Below, one piece after another: positions 1 to 13,300 of a stretch of 64,000 bases of DNA (positions within the stretch are counted from its first letter, which is position 1; every line of letters begins with the position of its first letter). The translations under genes and the position numbers were made by a program. The notes beneath the pieces are model-generated. The model saw only the letters and a list, made by a program, of their open reading frames with translations. It was not told the origin of the DNA and did no database searches. Origin of the DNA: Bolinopsis microptera (taxonomy: Eukaryota; Ctenophora; Tentaculata; Lobata; Bolinopsidae); the NCBI RefSeq assembly GCF_026151205.1, contig NC_087084.1, positions 782,312 through 846,311 on the forward strand. Reading direction: 5' to 3'.

Positions 1-3000
1 CATTATTAAAATAAGGTGGGTACCCTGAGAGCGTAGTTACAATAACATAGTACATTATTAAAATAAGGTGGGTACCCTGAGAGCGTAGTTACAATAACAC
101 AGTACATTATTAAAATAAGGTAGGTACCCTGAGAGCGTAGTTACAATAACACAGTACATTATTAAAATAAGGTGGGTACCCTGAGAGCGTAGTTACAATA
201 ACACAGTACATTATTAAAATAAGGTGGGTACCCTGAGAGCGTAGTTACAATAACACAGTACATTATTAAAATAAGGCGGGTACCCTGAGAGCGTAGTTAC
301 AATAACATAGTACATTATTAAAATAAGGTGGGTACCCTGAGAGCGTAGTTACAATAACACAGTACATTATTAAAATAAGGTGGGTACCCTGAGAGCGTAG
401 TTACAATAACACAGTACATTATTAAAATAAGGTGGGTACCCTGAGAGCGTAGTTACAATAACACAGTACATTATTAAAATAAGGTGGGTACCCTGAGAGC
501 GTAGTTACAATAACATAGTACATTATTAAAATAAGGTGGGTACCCTGAGAGCGTAGTTACAATAACATAGTACATTATTAAAATAAGGTGGGTACCCTGA
601 GAGCGTAGTTACAATAACACAGTACATTATTAAAATAAGGTGGGTACCCTGAGAGCGTAGTTACAATAACACAGTACATTATTAAAATAAGGTGGGTACC
701 CTGAGAGCGTAGTTACAATAACACAGTACATTATCAAAATAAGGCGGGTACCCTGAGAGCGTAGTTACAATAACATAGTACATTATTAAAATAAGGTAGG
801 TACCCTGAGAGCGTAGTTACAATAACACAGTACATTATTAAAATAAGGCGGGTACCCTGAGAGCGTAGTTACAATAACATGATACATTATTAAAATAAGG
901 TGGGTACCCTGAGAGCGTAGTTACAATAACACAGTACATTATTAAAATAAGGTGGGTACCCTGAGAGCGTAGTTACAATAACACAGTACATTATTAAAAT
1001 AAGGCGGGTACCCTGAGAGCGTAGTTACAATAACACAGTACATTATTAAAATAAGGCGGGTACCCTGAGAGCGTAGTTACAATAACACAGTACATTATTA
1101 AAATAAGGCGGGTACCCTGAGAGCGTAGTTACAATAACACAGTACATTATTAAAATAAGGCGGGTACCCTGAGAGCGTAGTTACAATAACACAGTACATT
1201 ATTAAAATAAGGTGATCACCCTGAGAGCGTAGTTACAATAACACAGTACATTATTAAAATAAGGTGGGTACCCTGAGAGCGTAGTTACAATAACACAGTA
1301 CATTATTAAAATAAGGCGGGTACCCTGAGAGCGTAGTTACAATAACACAGTACATTATTAAAATAAGGTGGGTACCCTGAGAGCGTAGTTACAATAACAT
1401 AGTACATTATTAAAATAAGGTGGGTACCCTGAGAGCGTAGTTACAATAACACAGTACATTATTAAAATAAGGTGGGTACCCTGAGAGCGTAGTTACAATA
1501 ACACAGTACATTATTAAAATAAGGCGGGTACCCTGAGAGCGTAGTTACAATAACACAGTACATTATTAAAATAAGGTGGGTACCCTGAGAGCGTAGTTAC
1601 AATAACACAGTACATTATTAAAATAAGGTGGGTACCCTGAGAGCGTAGTTACAATTACATAGTACATTATTAAAATAAGGTGGGTACCCTGAGAGCGTAG
1701 TTACAATAACACAGTACATTATTAAAATAAGGTGGGTACCCTGAGAGCGTAGTTACAATAACACAGTACATTATTAAAATAAGGTGGGTACCCTGAGAGC
1801 GTAGTTACAATAACACAGTACATTATTAAAATAAGGTGGGTACCCTGAGAGCGTAGTTACAATAACATAGTACATTATTAAAATAAGGTGGGTACCCTGA
1901 GAGCGTAGTTACAATAACACAGTACATTATTAAAATAAGTTGGGTACCCTGAGAGCGTAGTTACAATAACACAGTACATTATTAAAATAAGGCGGGTACC
2001 CTGAGAGCGTAGTTACAATAACACAGTACATTATTAAAATAAGGTGGGTACCCTGAGAGCGTAGTTACAATAACACAGTACATTATTAAAATAAGGTGGG
2101 TACCCTGAGAGCGTAGTTACAATAACACAGTACATTATTAAAATAAGGTGGGTACCCTGAGAGCGTAGTTACAATAACACAGTACATTATTAAAATAAGG
2201 CGGGTACCCTGAGAGCGTAGTTACAATAACACAGTACATTATTAAAATAAGGTGGGTACCCTGAGAGCGTAGTTACAATAACACAGTACATTATTAAAAT
2301 AAGGTGGGTACCCTGAGAGCGTAGTTACAATAACACAGTACATTATTAAAATAAGGTGGGTACCCTGAGAGCGTAGTTACAATAACACAGTACATTATTA
2401 AAATAAGGTGGGTACCCTGAGAGCGTAGTTACAATAACACAGTACATTATTAAAATAAGGTGGGTACCCTGAGAGCGTAGTTACAATAACACAGTACATT
2501 ATTAAAATAAGGTGGGTACCCTGAGAGCGTAGTAACAATAACACAGTACATTATTAAAATAAGGTGGGTACCCTGAGAGCGTAGTTACAATAACACAGTA
2601 CATTATTAAAATAAGGTGGGTACCCTGAGAGCGTAGTTACAATAACACAGTACATTATTAAAATAAGGCGGGTACCCTGAGAGCGTAGTTACAATAACAT
2701 AGTACATTATTAAAATAAGGTAGGTACCCTGAGAGCGTAGTTACAATAACACAGTACATTATTAAAATAAGGTGGGTACCCTGAGAGCGTAGTTACAATA
2801 ACATAGTACATTATTAAAATAAGGTGGGTACCCTGAGAGCGTAGTTACAATAACATAGTACATTATTAAAATAAGGTGGGTACCCTGAGAGCGTAGTTAC
2901 AATAACATAGTACATTATTAAAATGAGGTGGGTACCCTGAGAGCGTAGTTACAATAACACAGTACATTATTAAAATAAGGTGGGTACCCTGAGAGCGTAG

Positions 3001-3018
3001 TTACAATAACATAGTACA
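1..3018. repeat. 52-bp satellite array, left block
   Basis: Head-to-tail 52-bp units, about 58 copies, very homogeneous. Each contains the palindrome GGTACC and a GAGAGCGTAGTTAC segment. Most variation is at two sites (AACACAG/AACATAG and AAGGTGGG/AAGGCGGG). The array is cut by the window edge, so its full length is unknown. Low divergence suggests recent amplification or gene conversion. No ORF runs through it. Confidence 0.97.
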
Positions 3019-3255
3019 TGTTATTCATTGGAAGATTGGGGAGACCTAGAATGAACTTGTTATCGGTTTTAAGAAGTGATTTAAATAGTAGAAGTTTGCA
3101 AATGGACAACTTGTATGAATTGAACGAAATTAAAGATATAGCTGCATGCAACAGATGTTGGGAAAATCTTTTTCAAGGGTACAGTTTACCGCATTAAGGT
3201 ATTTTTAAGAATCATTTTTGTCGGTAAGATCCTGTTTTATAATAATAAAAAAAAA
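3019..3255 (+). pseudogene. LINE 3'-end fragment inserted in the satellite
   Basis: This is the only non-satellite DNA in the first 10.3 kb. On the plus strand it reads about 58 codons ending at the stop near 3195. The peptide has RLGRPRMNLLSVLRSDL, then acidic spacing and CWENLF, which resembles the GRPR...W-x-x-L tail at the C-terminus of many non-LTR reverse transcriptases. An A-rich run (about 3240-3255) follows before the satellite resumes. The satellite unit is interrupted between TACAT and ATTATT, so the insertion is clean. I infer a heavily 5'-truncated LINE copy; the family is not identifiable. Confidence 0.55.
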
Positions 3256-6200
3256 TTATTAAAATAAGGTGGGTACCCTGAGAGCGTAGTTACAATAACA
3301 TAGTACATTATTAAAATAAGGTGGGTACCCTGAGAGCGTAGTTACAATAACACAGTACATTATTAAAATAAGGTAGGTACCCTGAGAGCGTAGTTACAAT
3401 AACACAGTACATTATTAAAATAAGGTGGGTACCCTGAGAGCGTAGTTACAATAACACAGTACATTATTAAAATAAGGTGGGTACCCTGAGAGCGTAGTTA
3501 CAATAACACAGTACATTATTAAAATAAGGTGGGTACCCTGAGAGCGTAGTTACAATAACACAGTACATTATTAAAATAAGGTGGGTACCCTGAGAGCGTA
3601 GTTACAATAACACAGTACATAATTAAAATAAGGTGGGTACCCTGAGAGCGTAGTTACAATAACACAGTACATTATTAAAATAAGGTGGGTACCCTGAGAG
3701 CGTAGTTACAATAACACAGTACATTATTAAAATAAGGTGGGTACCCTGAGAGCGTAGTTACAATAACACAGTACATTATTAAAATAAGGTGGGTACCCTG
3801 AGAGCGTAGTTACAATAACACAGTACATTATTAAAATAAGGTGGGTACCCTGAGAGCGTAGTTACAATAACATAGTACATTATTAAAATAAGGTGGGTAC
3901 CCTGAGAGCGTAGTTACAATAACACAGTACATTATTAAAATAAGGTGGGTACCCTGAGAGCGTAGTTACAATAACACAGTACATTATTAAAATAAGGTGG
4001 GTACCCTGAGAGCGTAGTTACAATAACACAGTACATTATTAAAATAAGGTGGGTACCCTGAGAGCGTAGTTACAATAACATAGTACATTATTAAAATAAG
4101 GTCGGTACCCTGAGAGCGTAGTTACAATAACATAGTACATTATTAAAATAAGGTGGGTACCCTGAGAGCGTAGTTACAATAACATAGTACAATATTAAAA
4201 TAAGGTGGGTACCCTGAGAGCGTAGTTACAATAACATAGTACATTATTAAAATAAGGTGGGTACCCTGAGAGCGTAGTTACAATAACATAGTACATTATT
4301 AAAATAAGGTGGGTACCCTGAGAGCGTAGTTACAATAACACAGTACATTATTAAAATAAGGTGGGTACCCTGAGAGCGTAGTTACAATAACACAGTACAT
4401 TATTAAAATAAGGCGGGTACCCTGAGAGCGTAGTTACAATAACACAGTACATTATTAAAATAAGGTGGGTACCCTGAGAGCGTAGTTACAATAACACAGT
4501 ACATTATTAAAATAAGGTGGGTACCCTGAGAGCGTAGTTACAATAACACAGTACATTATTAAAATAAGGTGGGTACCCTGAGAGCGTAGTTACAATAACA
4601 CAGTACATTATTAAAATAAGGTGGGTACCCTGAGAGCGTAGTTACAATAACACAGTACATTATTAAAATAAGGTGGGTACCCTGAGAGCGTAGTTACAAT
4701 AACAAAGTACATTATTAAAATAAGGCGGGTACCCTGAGAGCGTAGTTACAATAACACAGTACATTATTAAAATAAGGTGGGTACCCTGAGAGCGTAGTTA
4801 CAATAACACAGTACATTATTAAAATAAGGCGGGTACCCTGAGAGCGTAGTTACAATAACACAGTACATTATTAAAATAAGGTGGGTACCCTGAGAGCGTA
4901 GTTACAATAACACAGTACATTATTAAAATAAGGTGGGTACCCTGAGAGCGTAGTTACAATAACATAGTACATTATTAAAATAAGGTGGGTACCCTGAGAG
5001 CGTAGTTACAATAACACAGTACATTATTAAAATAAGGTGGGTACCCTGAGAGCGTAGTTACAATAACACAGTACATTATTAAAATAAGGTGGGTACCCTG
5101 AGAGCGTAGTTACAATAACACAGTACATTATTAAAATAAGGTGGATACCCTGAGAGCGTAGTTACAATAACATAGTACATTATTAAAATAAGGTGGGTAC
5201 CCTGAGAGCGTAGTTACAATAACATAGTACATTATTAAAATAAGGCGGGTACCCTGAGAGCGTAGTTACAATAACATAGTACATTATTAAAATAAGGTAG
5301 GTACCCTGAGAGCGTAGTTACAATAACACAGTACATTATTAAAATAAGGTGGGTACCCTGAGAGCGTAGTTACAATAACACAGTACATTATTAAAATAAG
5401 GCGGGTACCCTGAGAGCGTAGTTACAATAACATAGTACATTATTAAAATAAGGTAGGTACCCTGAGAGCGTAGTTACAATAACACAGTACATTATTAAAA
5501 TAAGGTGGGTACCCTGAGAGCGTAGTTACAATAACACAGTACATTATTAAAATGAGGTGGGTACCCTGAGAGCGTAGTTACAATAACACAGTACATTATT
5601 AAAATAAGGTGGGTACCCTGAGAGCGTAGTTACAATAACATAGTACATTATTAAAATGAGGTGGGTACCCTGAGAGCGTAGTTACAATAACATAGTACAT
5701 TATTAAAATGAGGTGGGTACCCTGAGAGCGTAGTTACAATAACATAGTACATTATTAAAATAAGGTGGGTACCCTGAGAGCGTAGTTACAATAACACAGT
5801 ACATTATTAAAATAAGGTGGGTACCCTGAGAGCGTAGTTACAATAACACAGTACATTATTAAAATAAGGTGGGTACCCTGAGAGCGTAGTTACAATAACA
5901 TAGTACATTATTAAAATAAGTTGGGTACCCTGAGAGCGTAGTTACAATAACACAGTACATTATTAAAATAAGGTGGGTACCCTGAGAGCGTAGTTACAAT
6001 AACACAGTACATTATTAAAATAAGGTGGGTACCCTGAGAGCGTAGTTACAATAACACAGTACATTATTAAAATAAGGTGGGTACCCTGAGAGCGTAGTTA
6101 CAATAACACAGTACATTATTAAAATAAGGTGGGTACCCTGAGAGCGTAGTTACAATAACACAGTACATTATTAAAATAAGGTGGGTACCCTGAGAGCGTA

Positions 6201-9200
6201 GTTACAATAACACAGTACATTATTAAAATAAGGTGGGTACCCTGAGAGCGTAGTTACAATAACACAGTACATTATTAAAATAAGGTGGGTACCCTGAGAG
6301 CGTAGTTACAATAACATAGTACATTATTAAAATAAGGTGGGTACCCTGAGAGCGTAGTTACAATAACACAGTACATTATTAAAATAAGGTGGGTACCCTG
6401 AGAGCGTAGTTACAATAACACAGTACATTATTAAAATAAGGTGGGTACCCTGAGAGCGTAGTTACAATAACACAGTACATTATTAAAATAAGGCGGGTAC
6501 CCTGAGAGCGTAGTTACAATAACACAGTACATTATTAAAATAAGGTGGGTACCCTGAGAGCGTAGTTACAATAACACAGTACATTATTAAAATAAGGTGG
6601 GTACCCTGAGAGCGTAGTTACAATAACATAGTACATTATTAAAATAAGGCGGGTACCCTGAGAGCGTAGTTACAATAACACAGTACATTATTAAAATAAG
6701 GTGGGTACCCTGAGAGCGTAGTTACAATAACACAGTACATTATTAAAATAAGGTGGGTACCCTGAGAGCGTAGTTACAATAACACAGTACATTATTAAAA
6801 TAAGGTGGGTACCCTGAGAGCGTAGTTACAATAACACAGTACATTATTAAAATAAGGTGGGTACCCTGAGAGCGTAGTTACAATAACACAGTACATTATT
6901 AAAATAAGGTGGGTACCCTGAGAGCGTAGTTACAATAACACAGTACATTATTAAAATAAGGTGGGTACCCTGAGAGCGTAGTTACAATAACACAGTACAT
7001 TATTAAAATAAGGTGGGTACCCTGAGAGCGTAGTTACAATAACACAGTACATTATTAAAATAAGGTGGGTACCCTGAGAGCGTAGTTACAATAACACAGT
7101 ACATTATTAAAATAAGGTGGGTACCCTGAGAGCGTAGTTACAATAACACAGTACATTAGTAAAATAAGGTGGGTACCCTGAGAGCGTAGTTACAATAACA
7201 CAGTACATTATTAAAATAAGGTAGGTACCCTGAGAGCGTAGTTACAATAACATAGTACATTATTAAAATAAGGTGGGTACCCTGAGAGCGTAGTTACAAT
7301 AACACAGTACATTATTAAAATAAGGTGGGTACCCTGAGAGCGTAGTTACAATAACACAGTACATTATTAAAATAAGGCGGGTACCCTGAGAGCGTAGTTA
7401 CAATAACACAGTACATTATTAAAATAAGGCGGGTACCCTGAGAGCGTAGTTACAATAACACAGTACATTATTAAAATAAGGTGGGTACCCTGAGAGCGTA
7501 GTTACAATAACACAGTACATTATTAAAATAAGGTGGGTACCCTGAGAGCGTAGTTACAATAACACAGTACATTATTAAAATAAGGCGGGTACCCTGAGAG
7601 CGTAGTTACAATAACACAGTACATTATTAAAATAAGGCGGGTACCCTGAGAGCGTAGTTACAATAACACAGTACATTATTAAAATAAGGTGGGTACCCTG
7701 AGAGCGTAGTTACAATAACACAGTACATTATTAAAATAAGGTGGGTACCCTGAGAGCGTAGTTACAATAACACAGTACATTATTAAAATAAGGTGGGTAC
7801 CCTGAGAGCGTAGTTACAATAACACAGTACATTATTAAAATAAGGCGGGTACCCTGAGAGCGTAGTTACAATAACACAGTACATTATTAAAATAAGGCGG
7901 GTACCCTGAGAGCGTAGTTACAATAACATAGTACATTATTAAAATAAGGTGGGTACCCTGAGAGCGTAGTTACAATAACATAGTACATTATTAAAATAAG
8001 TTGGGTACCCTGAGAGCGTAGTTACAATAACACAGTACATTATTAAAATAAGGCGGGTACCCTGAGAGCGTAGTTACAATAACACAGTACATTATTAAAA
8101 TAAGGTGGGTACCCTGAGAGCGTAGTTACAATAACACAGTACATTATTAAAATAAGGTGGGTACCCTGAGAGCGTAGTTACAATAACACAGTACATTATT
8201 AAAATAAGGTGGGTACCCTGAGAGCGTAGTTACAATAACACAGTACATTATTAAAATAAGGTGGGTACCCTGAGAGCGTAGTTACAATAACACAGTACAT
8301 TATTAAAATAAGGCGGGTACCCTGAGAGCGTAGTTACAATAACACAGTACATTATTAAAATAAGGCGGGTACCCTGAGAGCGTAGTTACAATAACATAGT
8401 ACATTATTAAAATAAGGTGGGTACCCTGAGAGCGTAGTTACAATAACATAGTACATTATTAAAATAAGTTGGGTACCCTGAGAGCGTAGTTACAATAACA
8501 CAGTACATTATTAAAATAAGGCGGGTACCCTGAGAGCGTAGTTACAATAACACAGTACATTATTAAAATAAGGTGGGTACCCTGAGAGCGTAGTTACAAT
8601 AACACAGTACATTATTAAAATAAGGCGGGTACCCTGAGAGCGTAGTTACAATAACACAGTACATTATTAAAATAAGGTGGGTACCCTGAGAGCGTAGTTA
8701 CAATAACATAGTACATTATTAAAATAAGGTGGGTACCCTGAGAGCGTAGTTACAATAACACAGTTCATTATTAAAATAAGGTGGGTACCCTGAGAGCGTA
8801 GTTACAATAACATAGTACATTATTAAAATAAGGTGGGTACCCTGAGAGCGTAGTTACAATAGCACAGTACATTATTAAAATAAGGTGGGTACCCTGAGAG
8901 CGTAGTTACAATAGCACAGTACATTATTAAAATAAGGTGGGTACCCTGAGAGCGTAGTTACAATAACACAGTACATTATTAAAATAAGGTGGGTACCCTG
9001 AGAGCGTAGTTACAATAACACAGTACATTATTAAAATAAGGTGGGTACCCTGAGAGCGTAGTTACAATAACATAGTACATTATTAAAATAAGGTGGGTAC
9101 CCTGAGAGCGTAGTTACAATAACACAGTACATTATTAAATTAAGGTGGGTACCCTGAGAGCGTAGTTACAATAACACAGTACATTATTAAAATAAGGTGG

Positions 9201-10324
9201 GTACCCTGAGAGCGTAGTTACAATAACACAGTACATTATTAAATTAAGGTGGGTACCCTGAGAGCGTAGTTACAATAACACAGTACATTATTAAAATAAG
9301 GTGGGTACCCTGAGAGCGTAGTTACAATAACACAGTACATTATTAAATTAAGGTGGGTACCCTGAGAGCGTAGTTACAATAACACAGTACATTATTAAAA
9401 TAAGGTGGGTACCCTGAGAGCGTAGTTACAATAACACAGTACATTATTAAAATAAGGTGGGTACCCTGAGAGCGTAGTTACAATAACACAGTACATTATT
9501 AAAATAAGGTGGGTACCCTGAGAGCGTAGTTACAATAACACAGTACATTATTAAAATAAGGTGGGTACCCTGAGAGCGTAGTTACAATAACATAGTACAA
9601 TATTAAAATAAGGTGGGTACCCTGAGAGCGTAGTTACAATAACACAGTACATTATTAAAATAAGGTGGGTACCCTGAGAGCGTAGTTACAATAACACAGT
9701 ACATTATTAAAATAAGGTGGGTACCCTGAGAGCGTAGTTACAATAACACAGTTCATTATTAAAATAAGGTGGGTACCCTGAGAGCGTAGTTACAATAACA
9801 TAGTACATTATTAAAATAAGGTGGGTACCCTGAGAGCGTAGTTACAATAACACAGTACATTATTAAAATAAGGTGGGTACCCTGAGAGCGTAGTTACAAT
9901 AACACAGTACATTATTAAAATAAGGTGGGTACCCTGAGAGCGTAGTTACAATAACACAGTACATTATTAAAATAAGGTGGGTACCCTGAGAGCGTAGTTA
10001 CAATAACACAGTACATTATTAAAATAAGGTGGGTACCCTGAGAGCGTAGTTACAATAACACAGTACATTATTAAAATAAGGTGGGTACCCTGAGAGCGTA
10101 GTTACAATAACACAGTACATTATTAAAATAAGGTGGGTACCCTGAGAGCGTAGTTACAATAACACAGTACATTATTAAAATAAGGTGGGTACCCTGAGAG
10201 CGTAGTTACAATAACACAGTACATTATTAAAATAAGGTGGGTACCCTGAGAGCGTAGTTACAATAACACAGTACATTATTAAAATAAGGTGGGTACCCTG
10301 AGAGCGTAGTTACAATAACACAGT
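3256..10324. repeat. 52-bp satellite array, right block
   Basis: Continuation of the same array, about 136 units, in the same orientation and phase as the left block. It includes scattered single-base variants such as AAATTAAGG units near 9140-9350. It stops abruptly at about 10,324, directly against the last visible VPS13B coding exon. On the minus strand each unit contains TTATTGTAACTACG, so a GTAACT donor-like hexamer recurs every 52 bp. Confidence 0.97.
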
Positions 10325-13300
10325 TTAGTGGTGAGCGAGTGTTGTGCTCCTAGTTTGGTAAGCTGTGAGACCCACAGAGGGGCGTGTTGGTCCAGGTCAA
10401 CGCGCGAGCACGTGTAGAACATGCAGACTGGGTGTGTACCGTCTCCCTCTCTGCAGGTGGGGTTATTAGGTAAATAATATTCTTAATCGTAAATAGACGA
10501 TCAATTTTCATTTTATTCAGGTTGGTGTTCAAGTGAATAAAAACTAATACACTTAATAAACAAAGTTACCTTTGTGCAGCTGTACAGATGGCTTAAGTGA
10601 CGTAACAAGTGAAAGAGAAAGTGAAAGAGAAAGTGAAAGAGAAAGTGAAAGAGAAAGTAGCTAACCTAACGTTGCTCCCTGAGAGATACACAGTAGCACC
10701 TAGACAGGTGACACTCAGGTGTGACATGACGTGTAGTCGTGTAGTGGAGACAGCACGTTTAGGGTTGGGTTGGGCGGGCAGACGCTCAAATAGAGCCCAC
10801 ATCGTCTGGGAGAGAGGTTTACAACTTTACAAATATTTACTTTAGGTTAAATAGCACAAAATGTCTGGAAATTCAAAGTTTAACAATTATTAATTTTTAG
10901 TCTCGAATGTGAAGGAGACTGAGTAATCGAGGAGCTGAAAGAGAGAACGAACAAGGAAAAGAAGAGAAAGAGAAAGTGAAAGCAAACCTTGGAGTTAAAG
11001 AAGAGGGAGAGGGAGTTGAGGATGGAGTTATTGAGGAATACAGTAAACTTGTTAGCTACCATCCGTATCTCAAACAGCTCGGTCTCGTTTCTCTCCAATC
11101 TGTCCAGTTCGTCCCTGATTTATAGAGTAATTTATTTAATAACTGTAATTTATTTAATAACTGTAATTTATTTAATAACTGTAATTTATTTAATAACTGT
11201 AATTTATTTAATAACTGTAATTTATTTAATAACTGTAATTTATTTAATAACTGTAATTTATTTAATAACTGTAATTTATTTAATAACTGTAATTTATTTA
11301 ATAACTGTAATTTATTTAATAACTGTAATTATTTATTTAATAACTGTAATTTATTTAATAACTGTAATTTATTTAATAACTGTAATTTATTTAATAACTG
11401 TAATTTATTTAATAACTGTAATTTATTTGATAACTGTAATTTATTTAATAACTGTAATTTATTTAATAACTGTAATTTATTTAAAACTGTAATTTATTTA
11501 ATAACTGTAATTTATTTAAAACTGTAATTTATTTAATAACTGTAATTTATTTAATAACTGTAATTTATTTAATAACTGTAATTTATTTAATAACTGTAAT
11601 TTATTTAAAACTGTAATTTATTTAATAACTGTAATTTATTTAAAACTGTAATTTATTTAATAACTGTAATTTATTTAATAACTGTAATTTATTTAAAACT
11701 GTAATTTATTTAAAAATGTAATTTATTTAATAACTGTAATTTATTTAATAACTGTAATTTATTTAATACCTGTATATATTAAAACTTTAAAACTATGTCT
11801 TCATCAACTGCCTTCACTATTTTCGCTAATAAAGTACAACCAAATTCTGATTAACCATTTCCCCCAAACTTTACGGTAACTCGGGGTTAACTTCACTTAA
11901 TATTAGCATTATTGATTATGGTGTGTTGGTGTACGATATTATGGTGTGTTGGTTTAAATATTCACCACACCATAGTGCAAGATAATTTCAAGTGAAAGTG
12001 ATGATAATAATATAGTAAAGGTATACAGGTATACAGGTATATTAAAGGTTGTGTATATGTACTCACAAAGGGCGCTGTTTGAACTCCGGTATAATGTTTA
12101 ACATACAGAGCCACAGAGCACGGAACTTGGTGAACTTTAGTGTCTCCTCCTCGGTAGCGTGTCTCTTGTCCTGAGTTTTCTTTAATTAACTTAGTTTTAA
12201 TTAATTAATTAGTTAATGTAGCTTTATTTAATTAATTAATTACCATATTATTTACACAGATTATATCACCTCATAGTCTAGTTGAGGCAGCAGGTCGAAC
12301 AGGGAGCCCTCTGTTAATGTACTCATAGTATCTACCTCAACATCTCCGAACACAAACATCTGCTCCTTCTGGTAACCATTATTAACATTGTAAATCAGGG
12401 TTTAATACCATACTTGAAACAGGGTTCATGGCATACCAAACTTGTAAAGGGCAAATTAAATTTTTGTTTTCGGTGGTTGGTTTCTGTAAATGGACTAATT
12501 TTCTGTTAAAGGGCTGGCAACTCATTAAATAACTAACTAATTAACTAATTTTCACTAATTAACTAACATGGTGAGAGAGGTTTGCAGTTAAACTACACAC
12601 TCCCAATGTGAAGTGAGAGTAGTAGTAACCCTTAGCAACGCACTCCATCGCTAAACCTCGTATCTTCATGTTCAAGAACGGAGTGAACTGGTACTTTGCC
12701 GACCTGAGCCACAGAGATAATTTAACTAGATATTATATAATAATATATATAATATATAATAATATAGAGAACATAGTTATTTGCGATAGTTAACCAAGAA
12801 CACACTGGTTACCCTTAGTAGATTATTAACCGACATTAGGCCATTATATTATAAAACCACCAGTACGGTGTTCACTGATGTATCTTGAAAAACAGTTCAT
12901 TCTCCAAGAATCAAACCTAGAATAAAATATTGATCTACACACTGTGACATAAAGCTAACCTCTTTCTGCGCTGAGCTAGAACTTGTGTACATGAGATATT
13001 GAAACTCTTAACAAAGAGGGAGAAGTTGAAGAGCATTTCAGCAGGAGGAGCGGGGGAGACTCCGTAGTCTTCATATGCTGCCATTCCTAGCATACTCCAT
13101 CCCCAACCTATCCAACCTGGGGACATACATAATATATCCTTGTGTTTGACTACAGAACACAAAATATATATCATTGTGTAGGACTACAGAACACAAAATA
13201 TATCATTGTGTAGGACTACAGAACACAAAATATATCATTGTGTTCGACTACACAACACAGAATATATATCATTGTGTTTGACTAAATTACATAAAATATA

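Noticed and set aside
1-10324. Regular short repeats resembling a CRISPR array
   Set aside because: Units are direct head-to-tail copies with no unique spacers, and the context is a eukaryotic gene; this is a satellite.
10989-11492. 167-codon ORF with IYLITV repeats
   Set aside because: Translation of the 18-bp AT-rich array; the only coding part nearby is minus-strand exon 13 of VPS13B.
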